Virus record (IMG/VR): IMGVR_UViG_3300047563_000022
Span: 1-35,677 of that record
Length of the DNA: 35,677 bases
Strand: one strand, 5' to 3'
Origin: a virus
This document shows positions 11,201 to 18,919 of this stretch, piece by piece. The position numbers and the translations under genes were made by a program. Positions within the stretch are counted from its first letter, which is position 1. Every line of letters begins with the position of its first letter. The notes under the pieces are model-generated. The model did no database searches. It worked only from the letters and a program-made list of their open reading frames with translations, and had not been told where the DNA came from.

Positions 11201-11958
11201 CTACCATTCGCATTAACAGGTATGGGATCAAGTTCTACTGCATTTGTTACACCTTTTATACGGCTTATTATGACTACGATTATAAAATCATAAGTAGGGT
11301 CGGCATTAGTAATGGTTACAGTTAAAGATTTATCTGTTATACCATCTACTGTTGTACTTGCTACAGTTTTACCTAAACTAACAGGAGAATATGGAGATGT
11401 TGTACCATCATTACGTTGATATTTAGTAGATACATAGTATGTACCCGGAAATAATCTTCCACCTATGTCTATAGTTGTTTTAATTGTAGGAGCTTTATAA
11501 AATGGAAATAAGTTCCAATCTTCCAATCTTTGAACTACAAGATTATCACAGTTCATATACTTGGGAAATGTGACTTTATCTGTAAAGGCACAAACTATTT
11601 GACCTTTATAATTTCTTTGAGCCTGTCCTATAACATATTTATCTTTTTTAAAACCTAATTTATATGTTAAACCACTATCATTAAATATTGGTTCATACAA
11701 CTCTGTGACCGGATTAAAGTATCCTATGGCAGAATTAGTATCATCGGTTGAAAATACAATAGGTTTACTATCTGTCTCAATTATACCGTTAATGGTATAT
11801 GGTGCAGTAGTGCCTAATCTTTTAAATCCTTCTTCATTTATTGAGGCACCTTTTAAATCAAATTGCACACCATTCTTACCAAAAGGGTATGTGCCTTCCG
11901 GTTGTTCAAGTGGTCTTGTATCTGTATTTAATCCTTTGATTGGTTGCATATTATACAT
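8227..11958 (-). CDS. Tail stabilisation/muzzle-type protein, 1243 aa
   Basis: This very long, beta-rich protein has no signal peptide and begins MYNMQPIKGLNTDTRPLEQP. The motif 'GLNTDxxPxxQPEGTY' at the start and the repeated Tyr/Gly/Asn/Asp-rich beta segments (e.g. FPGTYYVSTKYQRNDGTTSP near residue 170) match what I remember of the crAss-like 'stabilization' or muzzle protein. That protein caps the tail and resembles the beta-propeller tail needle-base proteins of P22-like podoviruses. It sits after the fibre genes and before the cargo genes, as expected for this role. It overlaps the next gene by one base and begins one base after the previous stop. The assignment rests on length, N-terminal motif and position. 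Confidence 0.78.
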   Translation of the reverse strand: MYNMQPIKGLNTDTRPLEQPEGTYPFGKNGVQFDLKGASINEEGFKRLGTTAPYTINGIIETDSKPIVFSTDDTNSAIGYFNPVTELYEPIFNDSGLTYKLGFKKDKYVIGQAQRNYKGQIVCAFTDKVTFPKYMNCDNLVVQRLEDWNLFPFYKAPTIKTTIDIGGRLFPGTYYVSTKYQRNDGTTSPYSPVSLGKTVASTTVDGITDKSLTVTITNADPTYDFIIVVIISRIKGVTNAVELDPIPVNANGSTVVVYTGDNLSQAVSLEEILVPPAIYTKVGTMGQLNDALYIADLEKQPDINDMQPYANMCKVEFESQLLNAISPPQEHLDGEIKGFMHDEVYAVYIRYRLKQGGVSKCFTIPGNVKLPAHDAISNEANIGGFVGKVFQVEDTILNVNPATFSGDTGIWENVGEHYPDTPDFDSSALGGLNNRNQLVRHHKMPSMRYCAATFYSNEPEYGRTKLDILGIKVTNIVIPTKYANVIDGYEILYAKRTIANMTNYGQSLLLHGAASRNFAGAASGTFDVHSTGSNWNSWVKTKDKTSYDSSNDLSLRLDTMRFHAFDYILNKPSIKPTYIAAQFKLRRSGLRNGSMLQDGDNGNNSGNTCTIYLVDFTLGPGAVSRTNAGSVCRSVKNGGQLLSNNINVGRFINKACETCFGAQLGGPQWPITVQSNGWYTHNASGSQDEADLYADVVETFLVNLKSIKDTIYLNFYSQTLIAAGAARDLTDSSAFYGGDVYVSDYTFHTYGKHEAGDSWAGFGENATFGKKVIHRFVCESISNIHLRYEIPGNVYSKWYPNTVLNAGDNGAAYPEYYDRNQDPNQFGYVRDLNALNDLLSTSIFSPYREDITDFPYRIHRGGKLSRQTKFRSWRTFLPLDYYECQKNMGYITHLEGMDDKLMIHHENALFMTQDKAKLEGGTLNITLGSGDIFQFEPQEIQSAKLGYAGTQHELACVRTPAGYVFVDAKQGEVYIYKAQQLKNLNIGLNRLLRKYLKITDNNPFVNNGITIGWDQKYKRIMFTIKNTNSETSTSFTLSYSIETASWVFFHDYIPDMYFHTREQLWTLKNQVFYKHNSNLPGLFYDQTPKPFFIDIIFQSDSDLLLESVNWITEIIQGNLDNSDVEVEWKTITHLSIWNSQQHTGKIALKDVFENLQYENSRKTQGTWSFNDLRNILKDRGTQFLMDIFHDYTLIQNEIDTNKAWYDKELLEDKYFTVRFEFDNLSGKQIILHSVNAQALKSDR

Positions 11959-13026
11959 TTAAAAATCTGTTTCTAACCCAAAACGAGAACAATCCCATGT
12001 TACGGCTGCTGCTGTGGCATTATTAGTGGCCCACATTAGTCTTCCTAAAAAAGCTGTATTTGCTGGTAAATTAGTAGATAGCGTTCCACTTGTTTCTATA
12101 TTTGACTGTAAATTCTTTATTCGATATGTAACAACAGTATCGTTTGGTTTTGCAAACAAAATCAACTCTAATAAATCAGTATTGTTTACAGGAAAATTTG
12201 CTCCTAAATCTAAAACTGTTGGAGCTATACCTGCTGCGTTTTGTATTAATCTCCAATTACCTGTATTAGCATTTATAGCCATTCCTATTTTAGCATCCGT
12301 AACAGTTGTAATGGGGTCAACGTTTGTTGGAGCTGTTGTAGCTGTACTACTCAGCCCAAAGAATGCTCTCATTCCAGCCTGCAACGTTGTTAAACCAAAA
12401 CGGCAAACAACAAAGAAACCTCCTAAACCCGCTACGTTTCCTCTCCAACATTCTAGGTTAGCAATTCTTGTACTTGCTAAACTTCCTACAGTAGTTAGAC
12501 TTGTATTAGTAAATCTTCTTGTTTGTGATTTTATATTTGTAGATGCTATTGTAGGATTTGATATTGTACCAACATTTGTAAGAGTACAGCCTAATGTAGT
12601 GATAGTTGTACCTCCTCCTGCACTTATCAAACTTACTTGATTAAAAAATATACCACTTTGAAACGGAGTATCTACTCCACTAGGAGGTTGCCATTTTGGA
12701 ATAGTTTTACCAGCTATATTTTTAGAGTATATTATTGCTGTTCCTGCAACTGGAGTAGGGTCTGTAGTTTCTATTAAAGATAGGTTTCCACTTTCTATTT
12801 TAACATTGGTAGCACCTCCAAAAACGCCTGCATTATTGTATTGAATTTCTTTTGCGTTTCCTGCTGGTGTACCCCCTCCGCCTCCAGTTGTGTTTAAATC
12901 ACTTACCACACCATTTTCTTTTTTTCTAAATTTACTTAAAGTAAAGTTATAAGTAATCTCCCCATTATTTATGGGTTCAATTGCTTTTGTATTTTCTAAA
13001 ACTATTTTATCTGTTTTTAGTCCCAT
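11959..13026 (-). CDS. Tail fibre / receptor-binding protein, 355 aa
   Basis: The N-terminus (MGLKTDKIVLENTKAIEPIN) and a glycine linker (TGGGGGTPAG at about residues 47-56) are followed by Thr/Asn/Ser-rich beta segments. The C-terminal third carries GLSSTATTAPTNVDPITTVT and GANFPVNNTD. Together these look like the compact beta domain at the tip of many Bacteroidota phage fibres. It lies between another fibre gene (3-base gap) and the muzzle-type gene, which suits an appendage attached to the tail collar. The C-terminal domain is the probable host-receptor contact. Host specificity cannot be read from the sequence. Confidence 0.72.
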   Translation of the reverse strand: MGLKTDKIVLENTKAIEPINNGEITYNFTLSKFRKKENGVVSDLNTTGGGGGTPAGNAKEIQYNNAGVFGGATNVKIESGNLSLIETTDPTPVAGTAIIYSKNIAGKTIPKWQPPSGVDTPFQSGIFFNQVSLISAGGGTTITTLGCTLTNVGTISNPTIASTNIKSQTRRFTNTSLTTVGSLASTRIANLECWRGNVAGLGGFFVVCRFGLTTLQAGMRAFFGLSSTATTAPTNVDPITTVTDAKIGMAINANTGNWRLIQNAAGIAPTVLDLGANFPVNNTDLLELILFAKPNDTVVTYRIKNLQSNIETSGTLSTNLPANTAFLGRLMWATNNATAAAVTWDCSRFGLETDF

Positions 13027-13029
13027 TTT

Positions 13030-14046
13030 TTATGCGTTTAATCTACCTACGATCACAGCAACAAATTGTCCAGCAGTTGGTACGAATGCAGGAGTTACAG
13101 TTATGGCATTTACGCTACTTCTGCTAAATCCAAAATGCCATTCTTCAAATGTAGCAGTATCATAAAAAGAAACTTGAACTTTTCTTGTATTTAAACTATG
13201 CGTTAATACAAATGAACTTGCTGTACCGTCACCAAAAGTAAATTCTTTTTGAAGTGGGGTATTAACTAAAGTTGCTGGAGTTATAGCTTTACTAGCATCT
13301 GTTCTTGCATCGGATTCTACAACACTTGCTAATTGAACTAAACCTAATGTTGATATTGTTGCTACATCTACGTTATTTTCTGCCCCCGCCCAATTAGCTG
13401 CTGTTTGCCCCGGAGCATCTACTAAAGCTCTAATAGTATCTCCTATTTTATAGGCTATACCTCCTAAAGTACCGGCTACTGTTATTCTCCATACATCTCC
13501 TTTTAAGACTGCTCCTGCTGCACCACTACCACCTGTTGTTGGGAATGTGTTTACACTTGCATCATAGTTGCCACGGTCATCAAATAAACCTGTTACTGCA
13601 GCTGTTATAGAACTTGACACTTGTGCTGCCGTTTGATACCCTGCTGGATTACTTATATCATATTTAGCATTTAAAGCCAATTGTGTTGCCGAACTTACTG
13701 GTTTATTTGCATCACTTGTATTATCTACATTACTTAATCCAACAGCAGATTTATCTAAGGTTTGCCAAGTTTTATCGCCTCTCCAATATTGAGCTGTCGT
13801 TCCTACTGCAATTATAGGCTCATAGGCAGTGGCTGGGCCCACTGCCACATAAGCTGTATTTGCACTATTACGTTTATATAATAACCCATCAGTTGTATTT
13901 TCATAAATACGACCTGCGAAATTATTAGTACTTGGATGTGCAGCTAATTGCTCAAATCCAAACCTTTGTATAAAGTTACCACTTGCGCCATTACCTATAA
14001 TGTTTGCGCTAAAATCTGCATTACTACCGAATTTATGATTTGCCAT
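13030..14046 (-). CDS. Tail fibre protein with NVDNTSDANKPVS repeat motif, 338 aa
   Basis: Residues around 90-130 contain YWRGDKTWQTLDKSAVGL and then VGLSNVDNTSDANKPVS. This is a hallmark of phage tail-fibre shafts, in which such segments form trimeric fibres. The rest is Ala/Thr/Gly/Val-rich with low charge. The C-terminal part (about 260-338) contains FTFGDGTASSFVLTHSLNTR and VSFYDTATFEEWHFGFSRSS, a beta-rich domain that could be the tip or an attachment domain. It sits directly before the second fibre gene with a 3-base gap, so the two may form one appendage. The fibre class is clear; the exact place on the virion is inferred. Confidence 0.82.
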   Translation of the reverse strand: MANHKFGSNADFSANIIGNGASGNFIQRFGFEQLAAHPSTNNFAGRIYENTTDGLLYKRNSANTAYVAVGPATAYEPIIAVGTTAQYWRGDKTWQTLDKSAVGLSNVDNTSDANKPVSSATQLALNAKYDISNPAGYQTAAQVSSSITAAVTGLFDDRGNYDASVNTFPTTGGSGAAGAVLKGDVWRITVAGTLGGIAYKIGDTIRALVDAPGQTAANWAGAENNVDVATISTLGLVQLASVVESDARTDASKAITPATLVNTPLQKEFTFGDGTASSFVLTHSLNTRKVQVSFYDTATFEEWHFGFSRSSVNAITVTPAFVPTAGQFVAVIVGRLNA

Positions 14047-14065
14047 TGTTTTGAGTTTTAAATTA

Positions 14066-14512
14066 TTATATTAAAATAGCTGTACCAGCAAATGCTGCAA
14101 AGCCTACATTTATCGAAAAAGTTGTATCTGTACTATCAAATAAGCACTCCCATTGATTACCCCCTGTATCCGTTACATGCACGGCTGTTATTTTCCTCCC
14201 TAATGTATGGTTACCACTCCATATTGTTGCTGGTGTGTTTTGTACATGCTCATAATTTCCTATTGAATTATTAGAATTTAACACTTCATTAATAGCCGCT
14301 ACTAAAGAACTTTTATCTATTGTTTGCAAATCTAACAAATTTCCTATTTGTGTAGAAGATAAATTATCGAGTTGTTTTATGATTGCTGGATCTTTTCCAG
14401 TTACCCAACCTTCACAATATGTACCTTTATCAACAACATATAATATATTTGGTTTCCTCATATAAGTAGGAGGAATTGATAAAACTTTTATTATTTCTTG
14501 ACAATTTACCAT
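14066..14512 (-). CDS. Small fibre-module protein, 148 aa
   Basis: The start overlaps the end of the ring-protein gene by 7 bases, and the gene ends 19 bases before the fibre gene. The N-terminal 60 residues are mixed alpha/beta (MVNCQEIIKVLSIPPTYMRK). The middle contains NLLDLQTIDKSSLVAAINEV, resembling short fibre-attachment segments in which 'tidKsslvaAINEv' precedes a shaft. The C-terminal 50 residues are beta-rich and end in a hydrophobic AGTAILI. I infer a fibre adaptor or short collar appendage. No specific family was recognised. Confidence 0.6.
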   Translation of the reverse strand: MVNCQEIIKVLSIPPTYMRKPNILYVVDKGTYCEGWVTGKDPAIIKQLDNLSSTQIGNLLDLQTIDKSSLVAAINEVLNSNNSIGNYEHVQNTPATIWSGNHTLGRKITAVHVTDTGGNQWECLFDSTDTTFSINVGFAAFAGTAILI

Positions 14513-15435
14513 TGGGCTTCTTTTGGTTTACATTCACAATTTGATTCAGGTTTAGTACATGTAGTACAATTTCCATTTTTGTCTATTATAGATGCAGCAC
14601 CTAACCCACTTTGACCAATAGTTCCGCTTCCATCATAAAATTTTTCAGGATAATCTGTTCTAAAATAGTTTTCCCAATAATTCTGCGGTGGTATAAACCT
14701 TACCATTGTATCAATCCTTGATTGCATAATATCTGTTGATGGGTATTTAATCTGACCCATAGCCCGTGCTGCATAACCTTCATACCGCTCCATTAACTCT
14801 CTTTCTGTATATACTGTATCTTTATAACCGCAGCCAATCATCTTAGCTCTGACGTAGTAGTACAAAGCTTCTTTATAGTTTTCATTATCTGGTACAAGTG
14901 GAAAGCCATCTTTATCCATAGGTTGAGATAAATAGTGTATTCGTACACTTGTATCTCTCATTGATGTATTTATGTAATCCATTTCTATTTGATAATATTC
15001 TGATGGATGTATGTCTTGACATTTAACCTGTTCTAAAGATGTGGCACATATTCCACTTCCATACATTCTATTACCTTCAGGATAATTATTTATACCCAAA
15101 GCTGAGTTGAATGTTGTAATTCCATTTGATGTTCCTTGATGTGAATGTCGCATATCGTGCCCAGTCTGATAATGTTTTACTGTATTACTATGCTTTAATC
15201 TATGACCTTGATGTTCTACAGCAGCAATGTGTATTAAACCACAAGGTAGCTTACCTTTGTGGAACTCTATTTCTACATCTTTAAAAGTATAATTTAATTC
15301 CATTCGTGTACGCATATACCCCATACACTCTGGTATCCATTCATTCATATCCTGTATGTAAGAACTATCCTGTATCCGTGTATTACGAATTACTCTGGCA
15401 ATGATTTGTTGTATAGAAACTGCTGTGTGTATCAT
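14506..15435 (-). CDS. Tail ring/connector protein, 309 aa
   Basis: The N-terminus (MIHTAVSIQQIIARVIRNTR and the following QDSSYIQDMNEWIPECMGYM) and the phrase FHKGKLPCGLIHIAAVEHQG match a conserved crAss-like structural protein I associate with the ring/collar proteins of the tail barrel. The C-terminal region is Gly/Asn-rich with Cys pairs (NGNCTTCTKPESNCECKP, about residues 285-302). This could bind metal or form disulphides and is unusual for a ring protein. The start overlaps the preceding stop (ATGA) and the end overlaps the next gene, so translation is coupled. The assignment rests on remembered family features plus gene order. Confidence 0.68.
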   Translation of the reverse strand: MIHTAVSIQQIIARVIRNTRIQDSSYIQDMNEWIPECMGYMRTRMELNYTFKDVEIEFHKGKLPCGLIHIAAVEHQGHRLKHSNTVKHYQTGHDMRHSHQGTSNGITTFNSALGINNYPEGNRMYGSGICATSLEQVKCQDIHPSEYYQIEMDYINTSMRDTSVRIHYLSQPMDKDGFPLVPDNENYKEALYYYVRAKMIGCGYKDTVYTERELMERYEGYAARAMGQIKYPSTDIMQSRIDTMVRFIPPQNYWENYFRTDYPEKFYDGSGTIGQSGLGAASIIDKNGNCTTCTKPESNCECKPKEAQW

Positions 15436-16034
15436 ATTGTTGTAGTAATTTTAAGTGGATAATATAAATACTTATACTTTAATAATGGGTTTGCTTTTAA
15501 AGCCTTATCCAACTGTTGATTAAAACATATCCCTTCTTTTGAATTTTTAGTAATGGTAAACTCATATACCGTTTCATTTTTCATTTTACCAAACTTGTGC
15601 CACCCAATTCTACACCAATCATCATTTGTGTAGTATATGATTTTCTTACGAATCTCTTTACCATGCTCATCACTCCATACTTTAGGTTGAAGTTTAGTAC
15701 GGGCATAATTTATTGTTTTATGAGTATGGTTACGTTGTACTCGTCTTGCACAAATTTTACCTACTCCTGATGTCATATCCAATGCTTCTCCTTTAATAAT
15801 AGCTTCTTTAGCTAACTCAAAGTAAGTCTCACAAATCTCTCTAAACTTAGCATAAGTGAACACTTCTATTACAATCTTACGACCTGTAATAGAATCATTA
15901 TATTTACGGTACAAGTAATAGTTTTGTACTTTATTGTATTTGGTTCCCCACCATTCGGGATTTGCAGCAAGAAGTGTTGCTGCATAACTTTCCCAAATGT
16001 CTTTTAAATGATATGTATTTGGTCCTTGTGTCAT
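15432..16034 (-). CDS. Conserved tail/connector structural protein, 200 aa
   Basis: This is a basic, aromatic-rich protein (MTQGPNTYHLKDIWESYAAT at the start; ICARRVQRNHTHKTINYART near residues 113-132). It is linked by ATGA overlaps to the gene before and the gene after, so these three genes are read as one unit. It has no membrane or signal segment. The high Lys/Arg content would suit contact with DNA or with neighbouring ring proteins. In crAss-like genomes a protein of this size lies among the ring proteins; I infer that role from position. No catalytic motif is visible. Confidence 0.6.
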   Translation of the reverse strand: MTQGPNTYHLKDIWESYAATLLAANPEWWGTKYNKVQNYYLYRKYNDSITGRKIVIEVFTYAKFREICETYFELAKEAIIKGEALDMTSGVGKICARRVQRNHTHKTINYARTKLQPKVWSDEHGKEIRKKIIYYTNDDWCRIGWHKFGKMKNETVYEFTITKNSKEGICFNQQLDKALKANPLLKYKYLYYPLKITTTI

Positions 16035-16681
16035 TTTTCTGCTGTTACTGGTATTTGTTTAGTTTCTGTATTAGGTGCTCTGTTATAATCTACTTGTAAA
16101 ATACTTTGTACAATTAGTTGTAATATATCTCCTGTTACAGGATATTCTATATTCCAAAAATCACAATCATTTGATTGTCCATTATTACAATTCATTTTGG
16201 CAGCAGCTTCAGGGTCATCAAATACCCCATCTACTCTAATCATCGGTATATTAACATTACCATATATTTTTATGTATTCGTTTTCATAAGTGTATCTAAT
16301 TACATTTTTACTGTACTTTCCTTGCATCATATAAGGTATCATTCCTCCACTACCCTCAGTAAAAGCATTCATTCCATCTATTGCTCCTACATAATCGAAT
16401 AAGACTCCGTTGGCTCGTGTTGGTTTTGGAACTTTACCTACTGACTTTGCAATTTTACATTGTGTATATGGTACATTACAAACTATCTCATTTTGCACTT
16501 CCATTTTTACATAAATTACCTGTTTAAAAAACCTTCTGTCTTTTTGGTCTTTATCTACAGAATTTTTTATTAGCCTTGATCTCCAATATCCTACACGTTT
16601 AGCCATCATCAATTTAAACGGATCATCTAATTCCATTTCAAGATGTGATGCTATAAGCGTGGTTATTTCATTTAGTGTCAT
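16031..16681 (-). CDS. Tail ring-type structural protein, 216 aa
   Basis: The start MTLNEITTLIASHLEMELDD and the early motif RVGYWRSRLIKNSVDKDQKD fit a conserved crAss-like structural family described as a ring protein of the tail. The middle is beta-rich (YENEYIKIYGNVNIPMIRVD), and the C-terminus ends in a long helix (ILQLIVQSILQVDYNRAP). It is the first gene after a hairpin terminator (16719-16746), with a promoter-like TACCTTTA box 17 bases upstream of the ATG. It is therefore probably the first gene of its own transcript, which includes the next two overlapping genes. Confidence 0.66.
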   Translation of the reverse strand: MTLNEITTLIASHLEMELDDPFKLMMAKRVGYWRSRLIKNSVDKDQKDRRFFKQVIYVKMEVQNEIVCNVPYTQCKIAKSVGKVPKPTRANGVLFDYVGAIDGMNAFTEGSGGMIPYMMQGKYSKNVIRYTYENEYIKIYGNVNIPMIRVDGVFDDPEAAAKMNCNNGQSNDCDFWNIEYPVTGDILQLIVQSILQVDYNRAPNTETKQIPVTAEK

Positions 16682-16697
16682 AACTAATAATTTTATG

Positions 16698-16705
16698 TAA
16701 AGGTA
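16698..16705 (-). promoter_or_regulatory. Promoter-like -7 box (TACCTTTA)
   Basis: Read on the minus strand, TACCTTTA lies 17 bases upstream of the ATG at 16681 and just after a terminator hairpin. It matches the Bacteroidota -7 consensus TAnnTTTG except for the last base. The same ATTTACC-type context occurs upstream of the gene at 18846. I see no clear -33 TTTG, so it is a moderate candidate. Confidence 0.4.
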
Positions 16706-16718
16706 ATATAATAATAGA

Positions 16719-16746
16719 AAAGCCAGAATATGAATACTCCGGCTTT
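16719..16746 (-). terminator. Hairpin terminator after the 323-aa gene
   Basis: AAAGCC (16719-16724) pairs with GGCTTT (16741-16746), with two more inner pairs beyond one mismatch. On the minus strand the stem is followed by a T-rich TTTTCTATT run. It lies 28 bases past the stop of the gene at 16775-17746 and before the next start, so it would end or reduce transcription from that gene. Confidence 0.65.
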
Positions 16747-16774
16747 ATTAAAACTAATTGCTTATGAGAAAGTA

Positions 16775-17746
16775 TTATGCAAACATAGCTACAATTGAAG
16801 CACCCTGACCAGCCGGTACAGCCACAAATATATAATGTTTGTTGTGATGTGTTTCTACTGGTGTAGGAGAATGTTCAATTTTAGTACCTGTAAGTACTAC
16901 AATATCCCAAGTCAATGTACCACTACCAGTAACTACATCTACAGGTAAACCAAATTCATTGGCAGTTGTGCCAAAGCTAATTTTATCAGTGTAGTAATGA
17001 CCTATACCACGTCTTACATTCGCTTCTTTCTGTAATTCTAACAATTGCTCTACTGTACCGCTACCTGCTGATGCTGGTGTAGTGGTTGTAGCTGTATAAA
17101 CCACACCATAGTCATTGTAATCAGCACGAGTAGGTGTAACTACTGCTACCAATTTAAAATGACGGTTAGGATCTGTAGAAGTGATTCCAATACCTGTAGG
17201 TAAAGCAGTTGCCGTAAAGAACTCACCATCTTGTTGAAGATTTATTTTAGCTGCAATTTTTGCCCATACTGCTGTTGCACCGGGAATTAATACTTCTTCA
17301 TAATCCCACACTGGTAAAGGTTGGTTTCCGGGAGTGGTTTCTACTAACTTAAAGTTCAACACTTGTTGAGTAGAAATTGTACCTGCTGTAAGAACAATGT
17401 TTGTAACCTGTTTTGTAGGAGCTTTGTAAGCTACTAGCTCAGCACGGATAGTGCTTGCTATCAATGGTGTCACACTTGAAATTATAGCTTGGTTTGTTGC
17501 TGCATCTTTTTTCTCTACAAATGATAAGAAGAACGGTTTTTTAATATCTGCCGCAGGAATAGGAGCACCAAACGGAACTGTTTTTGGTTGAGCAGCAATC
17601 CCATCTACGATGAAAGCTGCAATATCATACAAAGCACCGGAGGTTACTAAATCCTTTACGGTTGCTTGTGGTGCAAGTGTTTTACCTATTGCCAATTCAA
17701 AAGGTACACCTTGTGTGGTTTTGTAAAACCGGTTTTTAATTGCCAT
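16775..17746 (-). CDS. Probable virion structural protein, 323 aa
   Basis: The protein is Ala/Thr/Val-rich and beta-like, with no signal peptide (MAIKNRFYKTTQGVPFELAI at the start; TPVETHHNKHYIFVAVPAGQ near the end). The composition, low charge and two-domain feel resemble decoration, head-fibre or tail-shell proteins. It lies between the adaptor-like gene and the ring-protein genes and is bounded downstream by a terminator. It may therefore be made in a different amount from its neighbours. I cannot name a family. A head-fibre or auxiliary capsid protein is the best guess. Confidence 0.6.
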   Translation of the reverse strand: MAIKNRFYKTTQGVPFELAIGKTLAPQATVKDLVTSGALYDIAAFIVDGIAAQPKTVPFGAPIPAADIKKPFFLSFVEKKDAATNQAIISSVTPLIASTIRAELVAYKAPTKQVTNIVLTAGTISTQQVLNFKLVETTPGNQPLPVWDYEEVLIPGATAVWAKIAAKINLQQDGEFFTATALPTGIGITSTDPNRHFKLVAVVTPTRADYNDYGVVYTATTTTPASAGSGTVEQLLELQKEANVRRGIGHYYTDKISFGTTANEFGLPVDVVTGSGTLTWDIVVLTGTKIEHSPTPVETHHNKHYIFVAVPAGQGASIVAMFA

Positions 17747-17775
17747 TGTATTTAATTTAAATGTTTAAAATTACG

Positions 17776-18846
17776 TTATAAAATTACTCGTTGTTCATTG
17801 TCCTTTTCCACCAGTTGCATTCCTTCTTTATTCTCTAATCTACCTTTAATATATTCAGTAGCTAAATCACAAATTGTCTGATGAAATTCCGGAGCCAATT
17901 CACAATCTGAACCCAAAGCTAATGACATAGGTTGTGGTTTCCTAACGTAAGTAATGTATGAGCTATTTACTGTAAAGTTATTATCACTGTATATGTATAA
18001 TACGTTTCCAATTAACTCAGAAATAGGGCTATGTGTAGTAGGTTTATAAAATGCTGTTCCAAGCATTTGTGGTATATGTTCAGAACTTTCCAATCTATTT
18101 GCTGTTAATTCTTCATTTGATTGGGATACATGTTGTTTAACATTCAATATTTCCTGAGTAATAAGTGTACTACTTATACCGTCTAAAGTGAGGGATGCTG
18201 CTAATTGGTGGTCTGTTGATACAAATACAAAATTGTTTGGTTTATATTTTTTGGCGTAGGTTTCAAACCCAGTCTGGATGTCACGTAATGATTGATTTAG
18301 TGTATGCGTAATCCATCTTGTATTAAATGAAATATCCTCTTTACGATTATACCCCACATAAGTATTTGAATAAGGTAAATCTGAAGGTATATTTAAGGTG
18401 TTAGTACCATCAACTACTAATTGCGTAGTTTCATAATAAGCTGGAGCTGTTTTAGTGGTATAGATTTGTTTTAACCATGTGAGATATATCTTAGCATCTG
18501 ATACTTGTGGCTCTGTACTCATACCACATAAATCTGAAAGGTATGAAGAATCGGATATTAAATATGAATAGTTTGTAGGTAAATAAACTTCATACCTATT
18601 TTTGTAATTAACATCTATGTATGCCGGTAATTTAGTTTGGATTAATATTGGTCTTATAGCATCAATTTCTAATTGGTCTATACTAAATGCTCCGCCTTTA
18701 CGAGGTTTAAGTTTAGATTGAATAAATCTATTCTGTATTTTATTCAATACCCAATCCAACTCTTCATTCAAGTACTTGCGTGTTTTATTCGCTGCTACCT
18801 TCTGTAAAGATTGATTAAGTTCTATGTGCATTTCTCGTATATTCAT
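17776..18846 (-). CDS. Head-tail adaptor/connector-type protein, 356 aa
   Basis: I place the start at MNIREMHIELNQSLQKVAAN (18846). An in-frame ATG at 18900 would put 18 residues inside a terminator hairpin and upstream of a promoter-like box. The first 70 residues are helical and basic. The C-terminal part contains YITYVRKPQPMSLALGSDCE and then a helix EFHQTICDLATEYIKGRLEN. Ending in 'YVRKPxP ... E(L)xPExHxxIxDLAxxYI' is a pattern I associate with crAss-like and other phage adaptor or connector proteins that sit under the portal. The order portal, capsid, adaptor, rings supports this. The exact ring is not determined. Confidence 0.66.
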   Translation of the reverse strand: MNIREMHIELNQSLQKVAANKTRKYLNEELDWVLNKIQNRFIQSKLKPRKGGAFSIDQLEIDAIRPILIQTKLPAYIDVNYKNRYEVYLPTNYSYLISDSSYLSDLCGMSTEPQVSDAKIYLTWLKQIYTTKTAPAYYETTQLVVDGTNTLNIPSDLPYSNTYVGYNRKEDISFNTRWITHTLNQSLRDIQTGFETYAKKYKPNNFVFVSTDHQLAASLTLDGISSTLITQEILNVKQHVSQSNEELTANRLESSEHIPQMLGTAFYKPTTHSPISELIGNVLYIYSDNNFTVNSSYITYVRKPQPMSLALGSDCELAPEFHQTICDLATEYIKGRLENKEGMQLVEKDNEQRVIL

Positions 18847-18862
18847 GGTATATAATTTTAAC

Positions 18863-18870
18863 CAAAGGTA
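18863..18870 (-). promoter_or_regulatory. Promoter-like -7 box (TACCTTTG)
   Basis: On the minus strand TACCTTTG is a full match to the Bacteroidota TAnnTTTG -7 box, 17 bases before the ATG at 18846. It directly abuts the terminator stem at 18871-18906. A -33 TTTG is not evident because that position falls inside the hairpin, so strength is uncertain. The layout suggests the upstream transcript ends and a new one starts here. Confidence 0.5.
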
Positions 18871-18906
18871 AATAAAATGGGAGACTTTTATATCTCCCAT
18901 TTTATT
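18871..18906. terminator. Perfect 14-bp hairpin terminator (bidirectional)
   Basis: AATAAAATGGGAGA (18871-18884) is perfectly complementary to 18893-18906, with an 8-base loop. Both arms end in A/T-rich runs, so the structure could act on either strand. It follows the interrupted small gene at 18920-19168 and precedes the adaptor gene. It is the strongest hairpin in the late block. Confidence 0.8.
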
Positions 18907-18919
18907 CTCTGTACATAAT

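Noticed and set aside
12014-12640. Plus-strand open frame of 208 codons
   Set aside because: It is entirely antisense to the fibre gene at 11959-13026, whose Thr/Asn/Gly-rich codons create long frames on the other strand.
18847-18900. Earlier ATG for the adaptor gene at 18900
   Set aside because: The extra 18 residues would be encoded by a perfect terminator hairpin and the -7 box, so a start at 18846 is far more likely.
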